IMG/VR virus record: IMGVR_UViG_3300006916_000425
Location: 1-22,744 of that record
DNA: 22,744 nucleotides
Origin: a virus
Reading direction: 5' to 3' (one strand)
Shown here: positions 12,194-19,600 of the stretch, piece by piece
How positions within the stretch are numbered: the stretch's first letter is position 1
Layout of the letters: each line of letters begins with the position of its first letter
The notes under the pieces: generated by a model
Seen by the model: the letters and a program-made list of their open reading frames with translations, nothing else
Told to the model about the DNA's origin: nothing
Database searches by the model: none
Made by a program: the position numbers and the translations under genes

Positions 12194-13294
12194 CTACAAT
12201 TTGAAATCTTTAAATGTATCATCTGATACATCTTGCTTGATACCTCCAATGACATAGGATTCAATTTCAGTTTCTTGAGGTGCGTTCTGAAGTCCAGAAC
12301 TATTCAACCAATGCATTGTCCACGGTAGTGGGTTGTCACCTGGTTTGATGCTAAAGATAGGGTCTAGACCAATTGCTTTCATACGCTTGTTTGCTACCCA
12401 TTCTACATAATCTGACAGTAACTTTTCGTTCAGTCCAATCATCGAACCGTCTTTGAATAGATACTGCGCCCATCTTTTTTCTTCATCTACTGCTTCTTTA
12501 TATGCTTCATACATCCACTCTTCTTCTTCTTTGATTACTGAAAGCATCTCTTTATCATTTTCAGAGTTCTTAAAGTTCTTAATGATATGCTGTGTGATAG
12601 CAAGATGCTGACTTTCATCTCTCGCAATGAATGAGATAATCTTCGCACTACCTTCCATCAACTTCAACTCACCGAATGCAAATGTACATGCAAATGACAC
12701 ATAGAAACGAATACCTTCTAGAATATTCACCGTCACTAACGCACGCCACAACTTTCTCTTCAGTTCTTTTGATGAACCTTTACCTGTTACTTCGTACTCT
12801 CTCGCATAGTTCATAAAGTCATCATAGCACTTTGTAATGCTATCTGCTCGTTCCATGATGCGCTTGTCATCAATGACAGTATCAAAGATTTCTGCTGGAT
12901 CGGAGTATAAGTTCTTAATCATGTATGTGTAACTGCGACTATGAATTGTTTCCATAAAGTCCCATGTAATGATACAACCTTCTAATTCAGGCAGTGAGCA
13001 GTGAGGTAGAAACGCAAGACATGGACCTCGTCCTTGCACACTATCAAGCAAAATCTGATACTTCAAATTAGATGTGAAGATGTGCTTCTGCTCGGGACGC
13101 AATTCGTTATAGTCATTACGGTCTTTCTGTAATGAAATCTCTTCTGGTCGCCAGAAGAAACCCAACTGCTTTTGCGTTAGTTTGTCAAAGACAGGATACT
13201 TAAATTCATCGTATCTTTGCATACCTTGGTCTTCGCCAAAGAACATTGCTTGTTTAGTAAAATCTACTTTATTCTTATTAAATACGCTTGACAT
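12194..13294 (-). CDS. nrdB: Ribonucleotide reductase class Ia small subunit NrdB
   Basis: The diiron-tyrosyl radical subunit that starts ribonucleotide reduction, 366 aa. The residues correspond to E. coli NrdB: D84 (LLDSVQGR), E115 and H118 with radical Y122 (METIHSRSYTY), E193 (ILEGIRFYVSF), E227 and H230 (ARDESQH). The C-terminus ends in a hydrophobic-acidic FKDFKL tail, as needed to dock on NrdA. AGGAG precedes the ATG and the gene follows nrdA by nine bases. All key residues are intact, so it should be active. Confidence 0.97.
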   Translation of the reverse strand: MSSVFNKNKVDFTKQAMFFGEDQGMQRYDEFKYPVFDKLTQKQLGFFWRPEEISLQKDRNDYNELRPEQKHIFTSNLKYQILLDSVQGRGPCLAFLPHCSLPELEGCIITWDFMETIHSRSYTYMIKNLYSDPAEIFDTVIDDKRIMERADSITKCYDDFMNYAREYEVTGKGSSKELKRKLWRALVTVNILEGIRFYVSFACTFAFGELKLMEGSAKIISFIARDESQHLAITQHIIKNFKNSENDKEMLSVIKEEEEWMYEAYKEAVDEEKRWAQYLFKDGSMIGLNEKLLSDYVEWVANKRMKAIGLDPIFSIKPGDNPLPWTMHWLNSSGLQNAPQETEIESYVIGGIKQDVSDDTFKDFKL

Positions 13295-13303
13295 TTCTTT
13301 CTC

Positions 13304-15622
13304 CTATATTGCACATGCGTCACATGCTTCATCATCATCGTTTGACTGTAGTGTAGCAGGTTGTGTTTCTGCAACATTGTCATGCCATCCAATTGAATGT
13401 GCTGGTTCATCATCATCTTTCTTACCATCATATGTATTTTGATAGTAAGAGGTCTTCCAACCATATTTGTATGTTGTCAATAAGTCTTGTGCCATTACAG
13501 AAATTGGCACTTCATTATCTTCATAGTTCTCTGGATTATAAGACCAGTTGCCACTGATTGCTTGGTCAAAATACTTCTGCATCATTGCTACGACTTTGAT
13601 ATATCCTTCGTTGCTTGGCATATCCCATAGCAATGTATAAGCACTCTTCAGCGTAGAGTATTGCGGAACAATTTGTTTAAGAGTCCCTTTCTTTGATTTT
13701 TTAACGGACAAGTAGTCTCTCGGAGGTTCGATTCCATTGGTCTCTCCTGACACAACGGAACTGCTCTCTGATGGCATCTGTGCGGACAATGTTGAGTTCC
13801 TAAGTCCATATGCTTTGATGTCTGCCCTAAGAGATACCCAATCACGACTTAGTTTCCTGTTGCATATTTCATCTATTTCTTTCTTGTAAGTATCGATAGG
13901 CAGAATACCATCTGCATACTTTGTTTTATCGTAGTATTCGCACTTACCTTTTTCTTGAGCAAGTTTATTTGATGCTTTCAACAAGAAATACTGAAAACTC
14001 TCAGACAACTCATCTACTAGTCCCCACGCTTTAGGGTCATCATACTTGACTTTATTTCTTGCTAAGTAATGTGCTAGACCTATATATCCAACTCCTAAAC
14101 TGCGCCTTGCTTTTGTTGACACTTCTGCCGCAACAACAGGATATCTCTGATAATCAATAATCTCATCAAGTGAGCGAACTGCTAAGTCGCACAAATCTTC
14201 TAAATCATCAGTATTCTTTAACTGTCCAACATTGATTGCAGATAAAATACACAATGCAATCTCACCTTGGTCATCATCAATATGCTGAATAGGTTTAGTA
14301 GGTAGTGTAATCTCTTGACATAAGTTTGACATATAAATTCTGTCTTTGAATGAACTATGAGTATTACAATGGTCAATGTTCATCAGATAGATACGACCTG
14401 TTTCTGCACGTTCTTTTAACAGACTGATAATTAAGTCTCTAGCAGAAATAGTCTTTTTAGGTACACTATATGCTCTCTCATACTTCTCATATAACTCATC
14501 AAACTCTTCTGTGCCGAATGCTTCATATAGACCAGGTACATCGTGCGGCGAGAATAGAGTAACATCTTCATTCTTTAGAAATCTTTCATAGAATAATTTC
14601 GACAACTGAATAGAGTAGTCGAGTTTACGCACACGATTATCTTCAGAACCTTTGTTGTTTTTTAGTACTAGAATATCTTCAATCTCTTTGTGCCAGATAG
14701 GAAAGTGTGTAGTAGCAGAACCACCGCGCACACCATTCTGTGTGCAACATCGTACAGTTGCTTCAAACTTTTTTAAGAATGGAATAACACCAGTATGTTG
14801 AACTTCTCCATCTCTAATCTTTGAGTTAATACCTCTGATACGTCCTGCGTTGATACCGATGCCTGCTCGTTGAGACACATAGTATCCGATAGCACTATCA
14901 GAATTGAAAATAGAGTTAAGAGTATCGTCAACGTCAACAAGAACACAAGAAGCGAATTGGCGTATCGGTGTACGAATGCCCGACATGACTGGCGTTGGGA
15001 TGTTAATCTTGAATGTCGATATTGCATTATAATACCTCTTAATATAGTTCATTCTAGTTACTCTAGGATACTGTGCAAACAAAGTAGCGGCAATAAGAAT
15101 ATACATAAATTGTGGTGTCTCAAATACATCACCATTGCTTCTATCCTGTACAAGATATTTGTCAACGACTTGTTGCAGACCAGCGTAAGTAAAATCTAAA
15201 TCGCGCTTATGATTGACCATATGATTAAGTGCTTGCCACTCATCTTCATTGTAGTAGGTCAATAGTTCTTTGTCATAAACACCACGGTCAATGTTGTGCT
15301 TTACATGTTCAAGTAAAGGCGGGTACTCAAAGTCACCAAATACATTTTTACGCAACCCGTACAATAACAATCTCGCGGCAACGTATTCGTAATTAGGTGC
15401 ATCTAACGAAATCAAATCTGATGCAGACTTTACCAAAATCTTCTGAATATCACTCGTTTCAATGCCATCATAGAATTGAATGCCAGAATTCATTTCTACT
15501 TGTGATGGTGACACACCGTGTAAACCTTCACATGCTTCTTGAGTAATCTTCTGAATTTTTCTGATATCTAATGGTCTTTTTCTGCCGTCAGATTTAACGA
15601 CATGAATATCTTCTTGTACCAT
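13304..15622 (-). CDS. nrdA: Ribonucleotide reductase class Ia large subunit NrdA
   Basis: The catalytic subunit that reduces ribonucleoside diphosphates, 772 aa, close to E. coli NrdA (761). An N-terminal ATP-cone (about 5-92) suggests allosteric activity control. Catalytic residues are present: C226 (FASC) and C458 (EIALC) as the reducing pair, N433, C435 and E437 (SNLCQEI) in the active site, Y726-Y727 (SYYQNT) for radical transfer, and the C-terminal C767/C770 pair (CDAC) for re-reduction by glutaredoxin or thioredoxin. It is uninterrupted, with no intron or intein. AGGAG precedes the ATG. It is followed by nrdB in the primase operon. Confidence 0.97.
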   Translation of the reverse strand: MVQEDIHVVKSDGRKRPLDIRKIQKITQEACEGLHGVSPSQVEMNSGIQFYDGIETSDIQKILVKSASDLISLDAPNYEYVAARLLLYGLRKNVFGDFEYPPLLEHVKHNIDRGVYDKELLTYYNEDEWQALNHMVNHKRDLDFTYAGLQQVVDKYLVQDRSNGDVFETPQFMYILIAATLFAQYPRVTRMNYIKRYYNAISTFKINIPTPVMSGIRTPIRQFASCVLVDVDDTLNSIFNSDSAIGYYVSQRAGIGINAGRIRGINSKIRDGEVQHTGVIPFLKKFEATVRCCTQNGVRGGSATTHFPIWHKEIEDILVLKNNKGSEDNRVRKLDYSIQLSKLFYERFLKNEDVTLFSPHDVPGLYEAFGTEEFDELYEKYERAYSVPKKTISARDLIISLLKERAETGRIYLMNIDHCNTHSSFKDRIYMSNLCQEITLPTKPIQHIDDDQGEIALCILSAINVGQLKNTDDLEDLCDLAVRSLDEIIDYQRYPVVAAEVSTKARRSLGVGYIGLAHYLARNKVKYDDPKAWGLVDELSESFQYFLLKASNKLAQEKGKCEYYDKTKYADGILPIDTYKKEIDEICNRKLSRDWVSLRADIKAYGLRNSTLSAQMPSESSSVVSGETNGIEPPRDYLSVKKSKKGTLKQIVPQYSTLKSAYTLLWDMPSNEGYIKVVAMMQKYFDQAISGNWSYNPENYEDNEVPISVMAQDLLTTYKYGWKTSYYQNTYDGKKDDDEPAHSIGWHDNVAETQPATLQSNDDDEACDACAI

Positions 15623-15631
15623 GTTCTCTCC

Positions 15632-16129
15632 TTATTTAATTCTGAACTGTAAATATACTAACGGATGCTTCGCTTTAATATTTGGTTGTGCAATCTTACA
15701 CCAAGGTGTGCCTTTTGACACATAAATTCTACCTGGATATGATGCGACCACATCCTCTGGTTCAGTATCATGAAATGTAATATATTCACCGCCCCAATTT
15801 TTCGACCATGCTTTAGCAAAACAAACACTAACTACATATCCATCTTCAGGTGCATGAAATGGTAAGGGATAATCATCGTAAGTATATGTGTGTACAGATG
15901 GATATAAAATAACTGAGTTCATATATCTACGCATCTCTGGGTTGTTAGTACAGACTTCTTGTAAAACTTGTTTACATATATCTATAATTTCTTCATCAGA
16001 CTTCTCGTATAAGTCAATTAATTCAGTATCCATCTGAGTTATCATGTTATCATAAAAACACAGTTCTGGTTCTGCTCTTGTTTTATCATACATATGGTCT
16101 GCTTCTATTGCATGTTGAAGTATTGACAT
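15632..16129 (-). CDS. Degenerate 2OG-Fe(II) oxygenase-like (beta-helix) protein
   Basis: A 165-aa protein whose second half follows the same strand order as the neighbouring oxygenase: YPLPFHAPEDGYVVSVCFA, then WGGEYITFHDTEPEDVVAS, YPGRIYVSKGTPW and a final strand. The metal triad is poor: HAPED (92-96) replaces HxD, and the distal histidine appears as C144 (PWCKIAQ), with no clear arginine at the 2-oxoglutarate position. It may have lost iron binding, use other ligands, or serve as a binding partner. It sits immediately downstream of the intact oxygenase (16133) and could be a diverged duplicate. Assignment to the fold is inference from the pattern. Confidence 0.65.
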   Translation of the reverse strand: MSILQHAIEADHMYDKTRAEPELCFYDNMITQMDTELIDLYEKSDEEIIDICKQVLQEVCTNNPEMRRYMNSVILYPSVHTYTYDDYPLPFHAPEDGYVVSVCFAKAWSKNWGGEYITFHDTEPEDVVASYPGRIYVSKGTPWCKIAQPNIKAKHPLVYLQFRIK

Positions 16130-16132
16130 AAT

Positions 16133-16720
16133 CTATTCTCCGTAACTTTCAGCGAGTTCTGCGCCATGCTTTATTGCATACTCTTCATCGCCATCAACTG
16201 TTAATTTATAAGCAAGTGTATATCGATAATCATGCTGATACAAGCGATTGAAAGAACCTGCTTTGTGTAGCATCCAACCATTGAAGAACACTGCTCGACC
16301 TGGTTTAGGTGAGACTGCACCAATCACATCTTCGCTATTATCATAAAATATAGTTTCACCACCATATGTTACATTATAATCACGATTGCAATATATTATG
16401 CATGTTGTATGATTGCCATCATGGTGAGGTAAACTCACATCATCACATTTCCATGCATTCAGATAACCTCTGAATATACTATACTCTTTATCAACAATTT
16501 CTTTTGCTTGATTTACAATTCTATCATCAAGCATATTTCTCCACTTGTCAGGTAAGTCTGCTATCATGCCAGACAAAACTCGTTGTTGTTTGTATATGTC
16601 AGTTTCAAATGCGTTCCAGTCAAAGTGATTGAGGTCTTTTCTCAATTCAACTAACTCATTAGGTAGCATAAAGTCATCTACAATATCTATTCTATAATCG
16701 TCTATTCGCACTTCTTCCAT
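16133..16720 (-). CDS. 2OG-Fe(II) oxygenase
   Basis: Predicted Fe(II)/2-oxoglutarate dioxygenase, 195 aa. After a helical N-terminal half the core shows H99-H-D101 (SLPHHDGNH), YGGETIFYD (119-127), and PKPGRAVFFNGWMLHKAG with H152 as third ligand and R166 (DYRYTLAYKL) for 2-oxoglutarate. This is the closest of the four related proteins in the window to the standard phage pattern. The start at 16720 overlaps the primase end by 19 nt. Being placed between primase and ribonucleotide reductase suggests early expression; the substrate is unknown. Confidence 0.88.
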   Translation of the reverse strand: MEEVRIDDYRIDIVDDFMLPNELVELRKDLNHFDWNAFETDIYKQQRVLSGMIADLPDKWRNMLDDRIVNQAKEIVDKEYSIFRGYLNAWKCDDVSLPHHDGNHTTCIIYCNRDYNVTYGGETIFYDNSEDVIGAVSPKPGRAVFFNGWMLHKAGSFNRLYQHDYRYTLAYKLTVDGDEEYAIKHGAELAESYGE

Positions 16721-17703
16721 TCCGTAAACCTCATCTTTGCACTTAGATTTTTATGTGTGCTTTTACTTATAATCTCAATTATCTCTGACTTGCTTTTTCC
16801 AGCAATTATCATATCATTAATATCTTTTTCGCCAATGTTATCAGGCCATACCACAACTGCATCACCATTGTTGATATGTTTCTGCATACGCTTTACAATC
16901 TCAGGATTGCGTGGTTCATTATCATACACAAATACATAGTCACCATTGCTAGGTAACTTAGTCGCGTCTGCGCCCGCCATAGCAATACTATTATCTATAA
17001 ACATGGAATCTATAGGACCCTCTACAACGTAGACCTTTTCGGTAAAATTGACTTTATCTAATCCATAAAGTTTAGGTGCAGTCTCATCTAGCATGATAGT
17101 AATGTACTTCGGTTTCTCTTTACCGAATGCTCGACCTTGGAACCCTGTCAGTTTACCAGTCTTATCGTAGAAAGGTATGATAAGTCTAGGGTGGTCTTGG
17201 TCTACACTAGTAAACTTATTAGGTATTAATCTGTTGACGAATGTATAGAACTTATTGACTAAACGCAACTCATCCCAATACACATCAGGTATCTTTCGTT
17301 GCTTTAGGTACTTTCGCACTGGATGCTCTGAAGATAGTCTAGAAACGGTTTTAACGGTGTCTAGGAGGGTTGTCTGCTTGATTACTACTGTCTTAAACTC
17401 AGGTTCATCATGTATTGTGTGCTTGCTCTCTCCGTTACTATATCTTGCGAGTACATAGCGTTTATATTGGTCACTATCGACACGCTCAAGTAACTTACCG
17501 AAAGTAGTTGATAGACCACAGTTATGGCAACGATAAAGCATCATGTCTTTGACACGATACAAGTACCCTCTTGCTTTGGTCTTTTTCTTCTGGGAATCAC
17601 CACAAACAGGACAAGAGAAGTTATACAGATAGTCTTTCTTCTTCTTGAAGTTTCGTAGTTTGTGTGATATAGAATGAATATAATCTAGGTCTGTCATCAA
17701 CAT
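16702..17703 (-). CDS. 61: DNA primase, T4 gp61-like
   Basis: The RNA primer-making enzyme of the T4-type replisome, 333 aa, near the length of T4 gp61. The N-terminal zinc-binding domain has CPVC (31-34) and CHNC (59-62). A TOPRIM domain follows, with VYVVEGPIDSMF (E228) and VFVYDNE (D261, E263), then GEKDINDMI. It would work with a gp41-type helicase not in this window. A promoter with expected start point next to the first ATG (17711-17739) means the message may be leaderless; a second ATG lies two codons on. No Shine-Dalgarno sequence is visible. It heads an operon of ten closely spaced genes. Confidence 0.92.
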   Translation of the reverse strand: MLMTDLDYIHSISHKLRNFKKKKDYLYNFSCPVCGDSQKKKTKARGYLYRVKDMMLYRCHNCGLSTTFGKLLERVDSDQYKRYVLARYSNGESKHTIHDEPEFKTVVIKQTTLLDTVKTVSRLSSEHPVRKYLKQRKIPDVYWDELRLVNKFYTFVNRLIPNKFTSVDQDHPRLIIPFYDKTGKLTGFQGRAFGKEKPKYITIMLDETAPKLYGLDKVNFTEKVYVVEGPIDSMFIDNSIAMAGADATKLPSNGDYVFVYDNEPRNPEIVKRMQKHINNGDAVVVWPDNIGEKDINDMIIAGKSKSEIIEIISKSTHKNLSAKMRFTEWKKCE

Positions 17704-17710
17704 AGTACAT

Positions 17711-17739
17711 AATATACTCTAAAAGCGTTACATTGTCAA
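17711..17739 (-). promoter_or_regulatory. Sigma70-type early promoter for the primase operon
   Basis: On the minus strand TTGACA (17739-17734), 17 nt, then TATATT (17716-17711). The expected start point is about 17704, directly at the primase ATG (17703). The -35 begins two bases after the stop codon of the upstream membrane-protein gene. No other strong promoter is seen before 9486. Confidence 0.75.
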
Positions 17740-17740
17740 G

Positions 17741-18160
17741 TTAAAATATCTCTTTCCACGGTAAATGTGATGCTAAGAATCCAAGAACTAGTGCGCCACC
17801 AATAATAGTCCAGCGCCATTGTTCTAACTTGTTCAGTCTTTCGTTCATTTGTTTATGATGTTCTTGTTGGTCTGCTCGTAGACATTTAAGTTCATCCATG
17901 ATTTTCTTATGAGATTTATCTATTTCCAATTGAACCTCTTCTCTATGCTGTGTTATTCTTTCGTGAATAATTTCTACGTTCTGACCCAATGCTGTCTCCT
18001 GAGTGTCTACTCTACTCTCTTGAACAGCAATCATGCGATTTAGTGAAGTAGCAACTTCAGATATCTTTTCGATTGCAGTGTCAAGTTTATCAATCACTTT
18101 ATTCAGTTGAGTGATATCTTTCTTAACTAATGCAATTTCTGTGCGAAAGTCTTCGTTCAT
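17741..18160 (-). CDS. Coiled-coil protein with C-terminal membrane anchor (XhlA-like layout)
   Basis: A 139-aa protein: residues 1-112 form a long heptad-rich coiled coil (LVKKDITQLNKVIDKLDTAI onward) and about 117-134 a single membrane helix (WTIIGGALVLGFLASHL), ending in PWKEIF. The layout is like XhlA-type holin-associated proteins and other tail-anchored phage proteins, but sequence identity to them cannot be judged here. The ATG overlaps the end of the upstream gene by 4 nt. Together with the next genes upstream it forms a lysis-like cassette. Confidence 0.65.
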   Translation of the reverse strand: MNEDFRTEIALVKKDITQLNKVIDKLDTAIEKISEVATSLNRMIAVQESRVDTQETALGQNVEIIHERITQHREEVQLEIDKSHKKIMDELKCLRADQQEHHKQMNERLNKLEQWRWTIIGGALVLGFLASHLPWKEIF

Positions 18161-18420
18161 TTCTCTAACTCGCTTATTCTTGCCTCTAATTCATCAATTT
18201 TTTTGGTGATGCGAGGATATCTTTTTCTCCAGATGTCTTCTGGTTCTTGTAACCATGTCCATCCCCATCGATGAACAAGATAATCTAAAATTCTATCAAA
18301 GTATGCATATGCCCATAGTCCCATTCTAGTGTCTCTAAACCAAGCAAGAAATGCGGCACCTAAAAGTGCGCCAATTATACTTGTGTATATCCAGAGAGTA
18401 TCACTGAATAAGTCTACCAT
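18157..18420 (-). CDS. Small membrane protein, holin candidate
   Basis: An 87-aa protein with one clear membrane helix (about 9-28, LWIYTSIIGALLGAAFLAWF) followed by FRDTRMGLWAYAYFDRILDY and a tryptophan-rich, charged C-terminal part (RWGWTWLQEPEDIWRKRYP) that ends in a short coiled coil. Size and position among spanin genes make it a holin candidate, but the extended cytoplasmic domain is unusual for one and no holin family is recognised. Overlaps both neighbours by 4-7 nt. Confidence 0.6.
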   Translation of the reverse strand: MVDLFSDTLWIYTSIIGALLGAAFLAWFRDTRMGLWAYAYFDRILDYLVHRWGWTWLQEPEDIWRKRYPRITKKIDELEARISELEK

Positions 18421-18899
18421 GTTCTAGGTGCCGAACTCTTAATTGCGAAACGTCCAAATGCACGAACTGCATAGTATGCGGAATATTTCTTCCAACTTGC
18501 GACTTTAGGTTCAGTGTCTCCCATTGCTTCTAAAAATACATCGTCTGCTATTTTTCTCAATTTCTCAAATGTTGAGGGTGTTACTGTTTCGCGTACTGCG
18601 TTAATTTTTTCATATAGAATATCATGTATAACAGCAGGTCTTGCTACATCGAATGGTGCAATAAATGCCCAACATGCTCTCGGTACTGATGCCATATCTG
18701 TCACATAACCTAGAGGCACCGAGATTTTACCAGTTTGATAGATTTTAACATCTACTTTACATGAAGAGAACAACTCCATTTGTTCTTTGGTTAATGATGC
18801 GGTATAGGTTAATGGTTTCTCTAGTCTCCACTTTTTAGGTCTCTTAAAAGACCCAATAAGAAGTCCATTCCATTTACTTCTCTTGTCCGGATTTGGCAT
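18414..18899 (-). CDS. DUF1353 family protein
   Basis: A 161-aa protein carrying the DUF1353 signature: ISVPLGYVTDMASVPRACW (59-77) and AVIHDILYEKI (89-99), plus ADDVFLEAMGD (118-127). DUF1353 proteins occur widely in tailed phages near lysis or tail genes; their function is not established. The ordered histidine-aspartate pair in HDILYE suggests possible metal binding. The start at 18899 overlaps the end of the lipoprotein gene by 26 nt. A TATAAATA box lies 79 nt upstream inside that gene. Confidence 0.8.
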   Translation of the reverse strand: MPNPDKRSKWNGLLIGSFKRPKKWRLEKPLTYTASLTKEQMELFSSCKVDVKIYQTGKISVPLGYVTDMASVPRACWAFIAPFDVARPAVIHDILYEKINAVRETVTPSTFEKLRKIADDVFLEAMGDTEPKVASWKKYSAYYAVRAFGRFAIKSSAPRTW

Positions 18900-19254
18900 C
18901 TGTATCTCCCTCGTAGTAATCTCGGTACTGTATTATTATTTCTTTTTGTGTACCAAGAAATGTTTTAATGTCTGCAATATTTATACTAAGTGCTTCGTAA
19001 CCATCTGCAGTCAGCGCAAATAGAGCAATTGGTTGTCCCTGTGCTTCTAGTTCTTCAAAAATTTGCTCTGCATTCTCTCTTGTAACCACAATCCAACTAG
19101 TATCTCGCAATGCTAAAGGTTCTGGATTAGGTAAATTCAAAGCAGGTTTAGATACTTCTACTTTGACTGTTTCAATCTGCTTGACAGGTTCACGAAATAA
19201 CGTACAACCAGATAGCAAGATTACACTACTCAGCAGTAAGATTTTCAATATCAT
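18874..19254 (-). CDS. Outer-membrane lipoprotein, o-spanin (Rz1-like) candidate
   Basis: A 126-aa lipoprotein: the signal peptide ends in the lipobox LLSGC, with C17 as the lipidated residue, and the mature part begins TLFREPVKQIETVKV. A proline-rich stretch (KPALNLPNPEPLAL) follows, then a folded region (WIVVTRENAEQIFEELEAQ, FALTADGYEALSIN). Directly upstream and overlapping by 29 nt is a membrane-anchored coiled-coil protein, which is the i-spanin/o-spanin arrangement. It is longer than typical Rz1. Spanin pairs fuse inner and outer membranes in the last step of lysis of Gram-negative hosts. Confidence 0.75.
   Translation of the reverse strand: MILKILLLSSVILLSGCTLFREPVKQIETVKVEVSKPALNLPNPEPLALRDTSWIVVTRENAEQIFEELEAQGQPIALFALTADGYEALSINIADIKTFLGTQKEIIIQYRDYYEGDTDAKSGQEK
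18978..18985 (-). promoter_or_regulatory. Possible T4-type late promoter box TATAAATA
   Basis: A perfect TATAAATA on the minus strand within the lipoprotein gene, 78 nt before the DUF1353 start at 18899. It could give extra late transcription of DUF1353 and the two membrane protein genes. Being inside coding sequence, it may be chance. Confidence 0.35.
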
Positions 19255-19600
19255 TTAACACATCCTTTGTACCTTTATTTACAATACGCTCTATTAATTT
19301 TGGTTTCTCTACTGCAAGATAGTTAATATCATGGTCTGCAAGTTTCTTCTGCAACTCTGCTTTTGCACCATTCAACTCTTTTACTTTATCTGTCAGTTCA
19401 ACATTTGCAACCATAATCTGTTCATAAGATTTCTTTTGCATCGCAATAACTTCTTGTTGCTCTGTGATACTCTCTTCAAGTTTTATTTGATTACCTTTGA
19501 GTATTTCATTATCGTGCTGTAATTGTTTTACATAGTAAAAAGCACCACCTGCTCCCGCAAGTAGCACTACAACCATAGCAATTTTAATTGAACTAAACAT
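19226..19600 (-). CDS. Inner-membrane i-spanin (Rz-like) candidate
   Basis: A 124-aa protein with an N-terminal membrane helix (about 6-25, KIAMVVVLLAGAGGAFYYV) followed by a long periplasmic coiled coil (about 27-95) and a polar C-terminus. This is the standard i-spanin layout, and the o-spanin-like lipoprotein gene overlaps its end, as in many Rz/Rz1 pairs. The start at 19600 overlaps the upstream gene by 8 nt. Evidence is architectural, as spanins diverge rapidly. Confidence 0.75.
   Translation of the reverse strand: MFSSIKIAMVVVLLAGAGGAFYYVKQLQHDNEILKGNQIKLEESITEQQEVIAMQKKSYEQIMVANVELTDKVKELNGAKAELQKKLADHDINYLAVEKPKLIERIVNKGTKDVLNDIENLTAE

Noticed and set aside
13475-13480. TTGACA match inside nrdA (similar ones at 4195-4200 and elsewhere)
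   Set aside because: No acceptable -10 hexamer lies 16-18 nt downstream, and the site is far inside a conserved coding region.
13648-13845. Second minus-strand frame inside nrdA
   Set aside because: It is a shadow in another frame of a fully conserved NrdA segment with no start signal of its own.
16702-17703. Idea that the lone TOPRIM protein is an OLD-family or retron/defence nuclease
   Set aside because: The N-terminal CPVC/CHNC zinc domain followed by TOPRIM and its operon with other replication genes fit a gp61-type primase; no ATPase or reverse-transcriptase partner is present.
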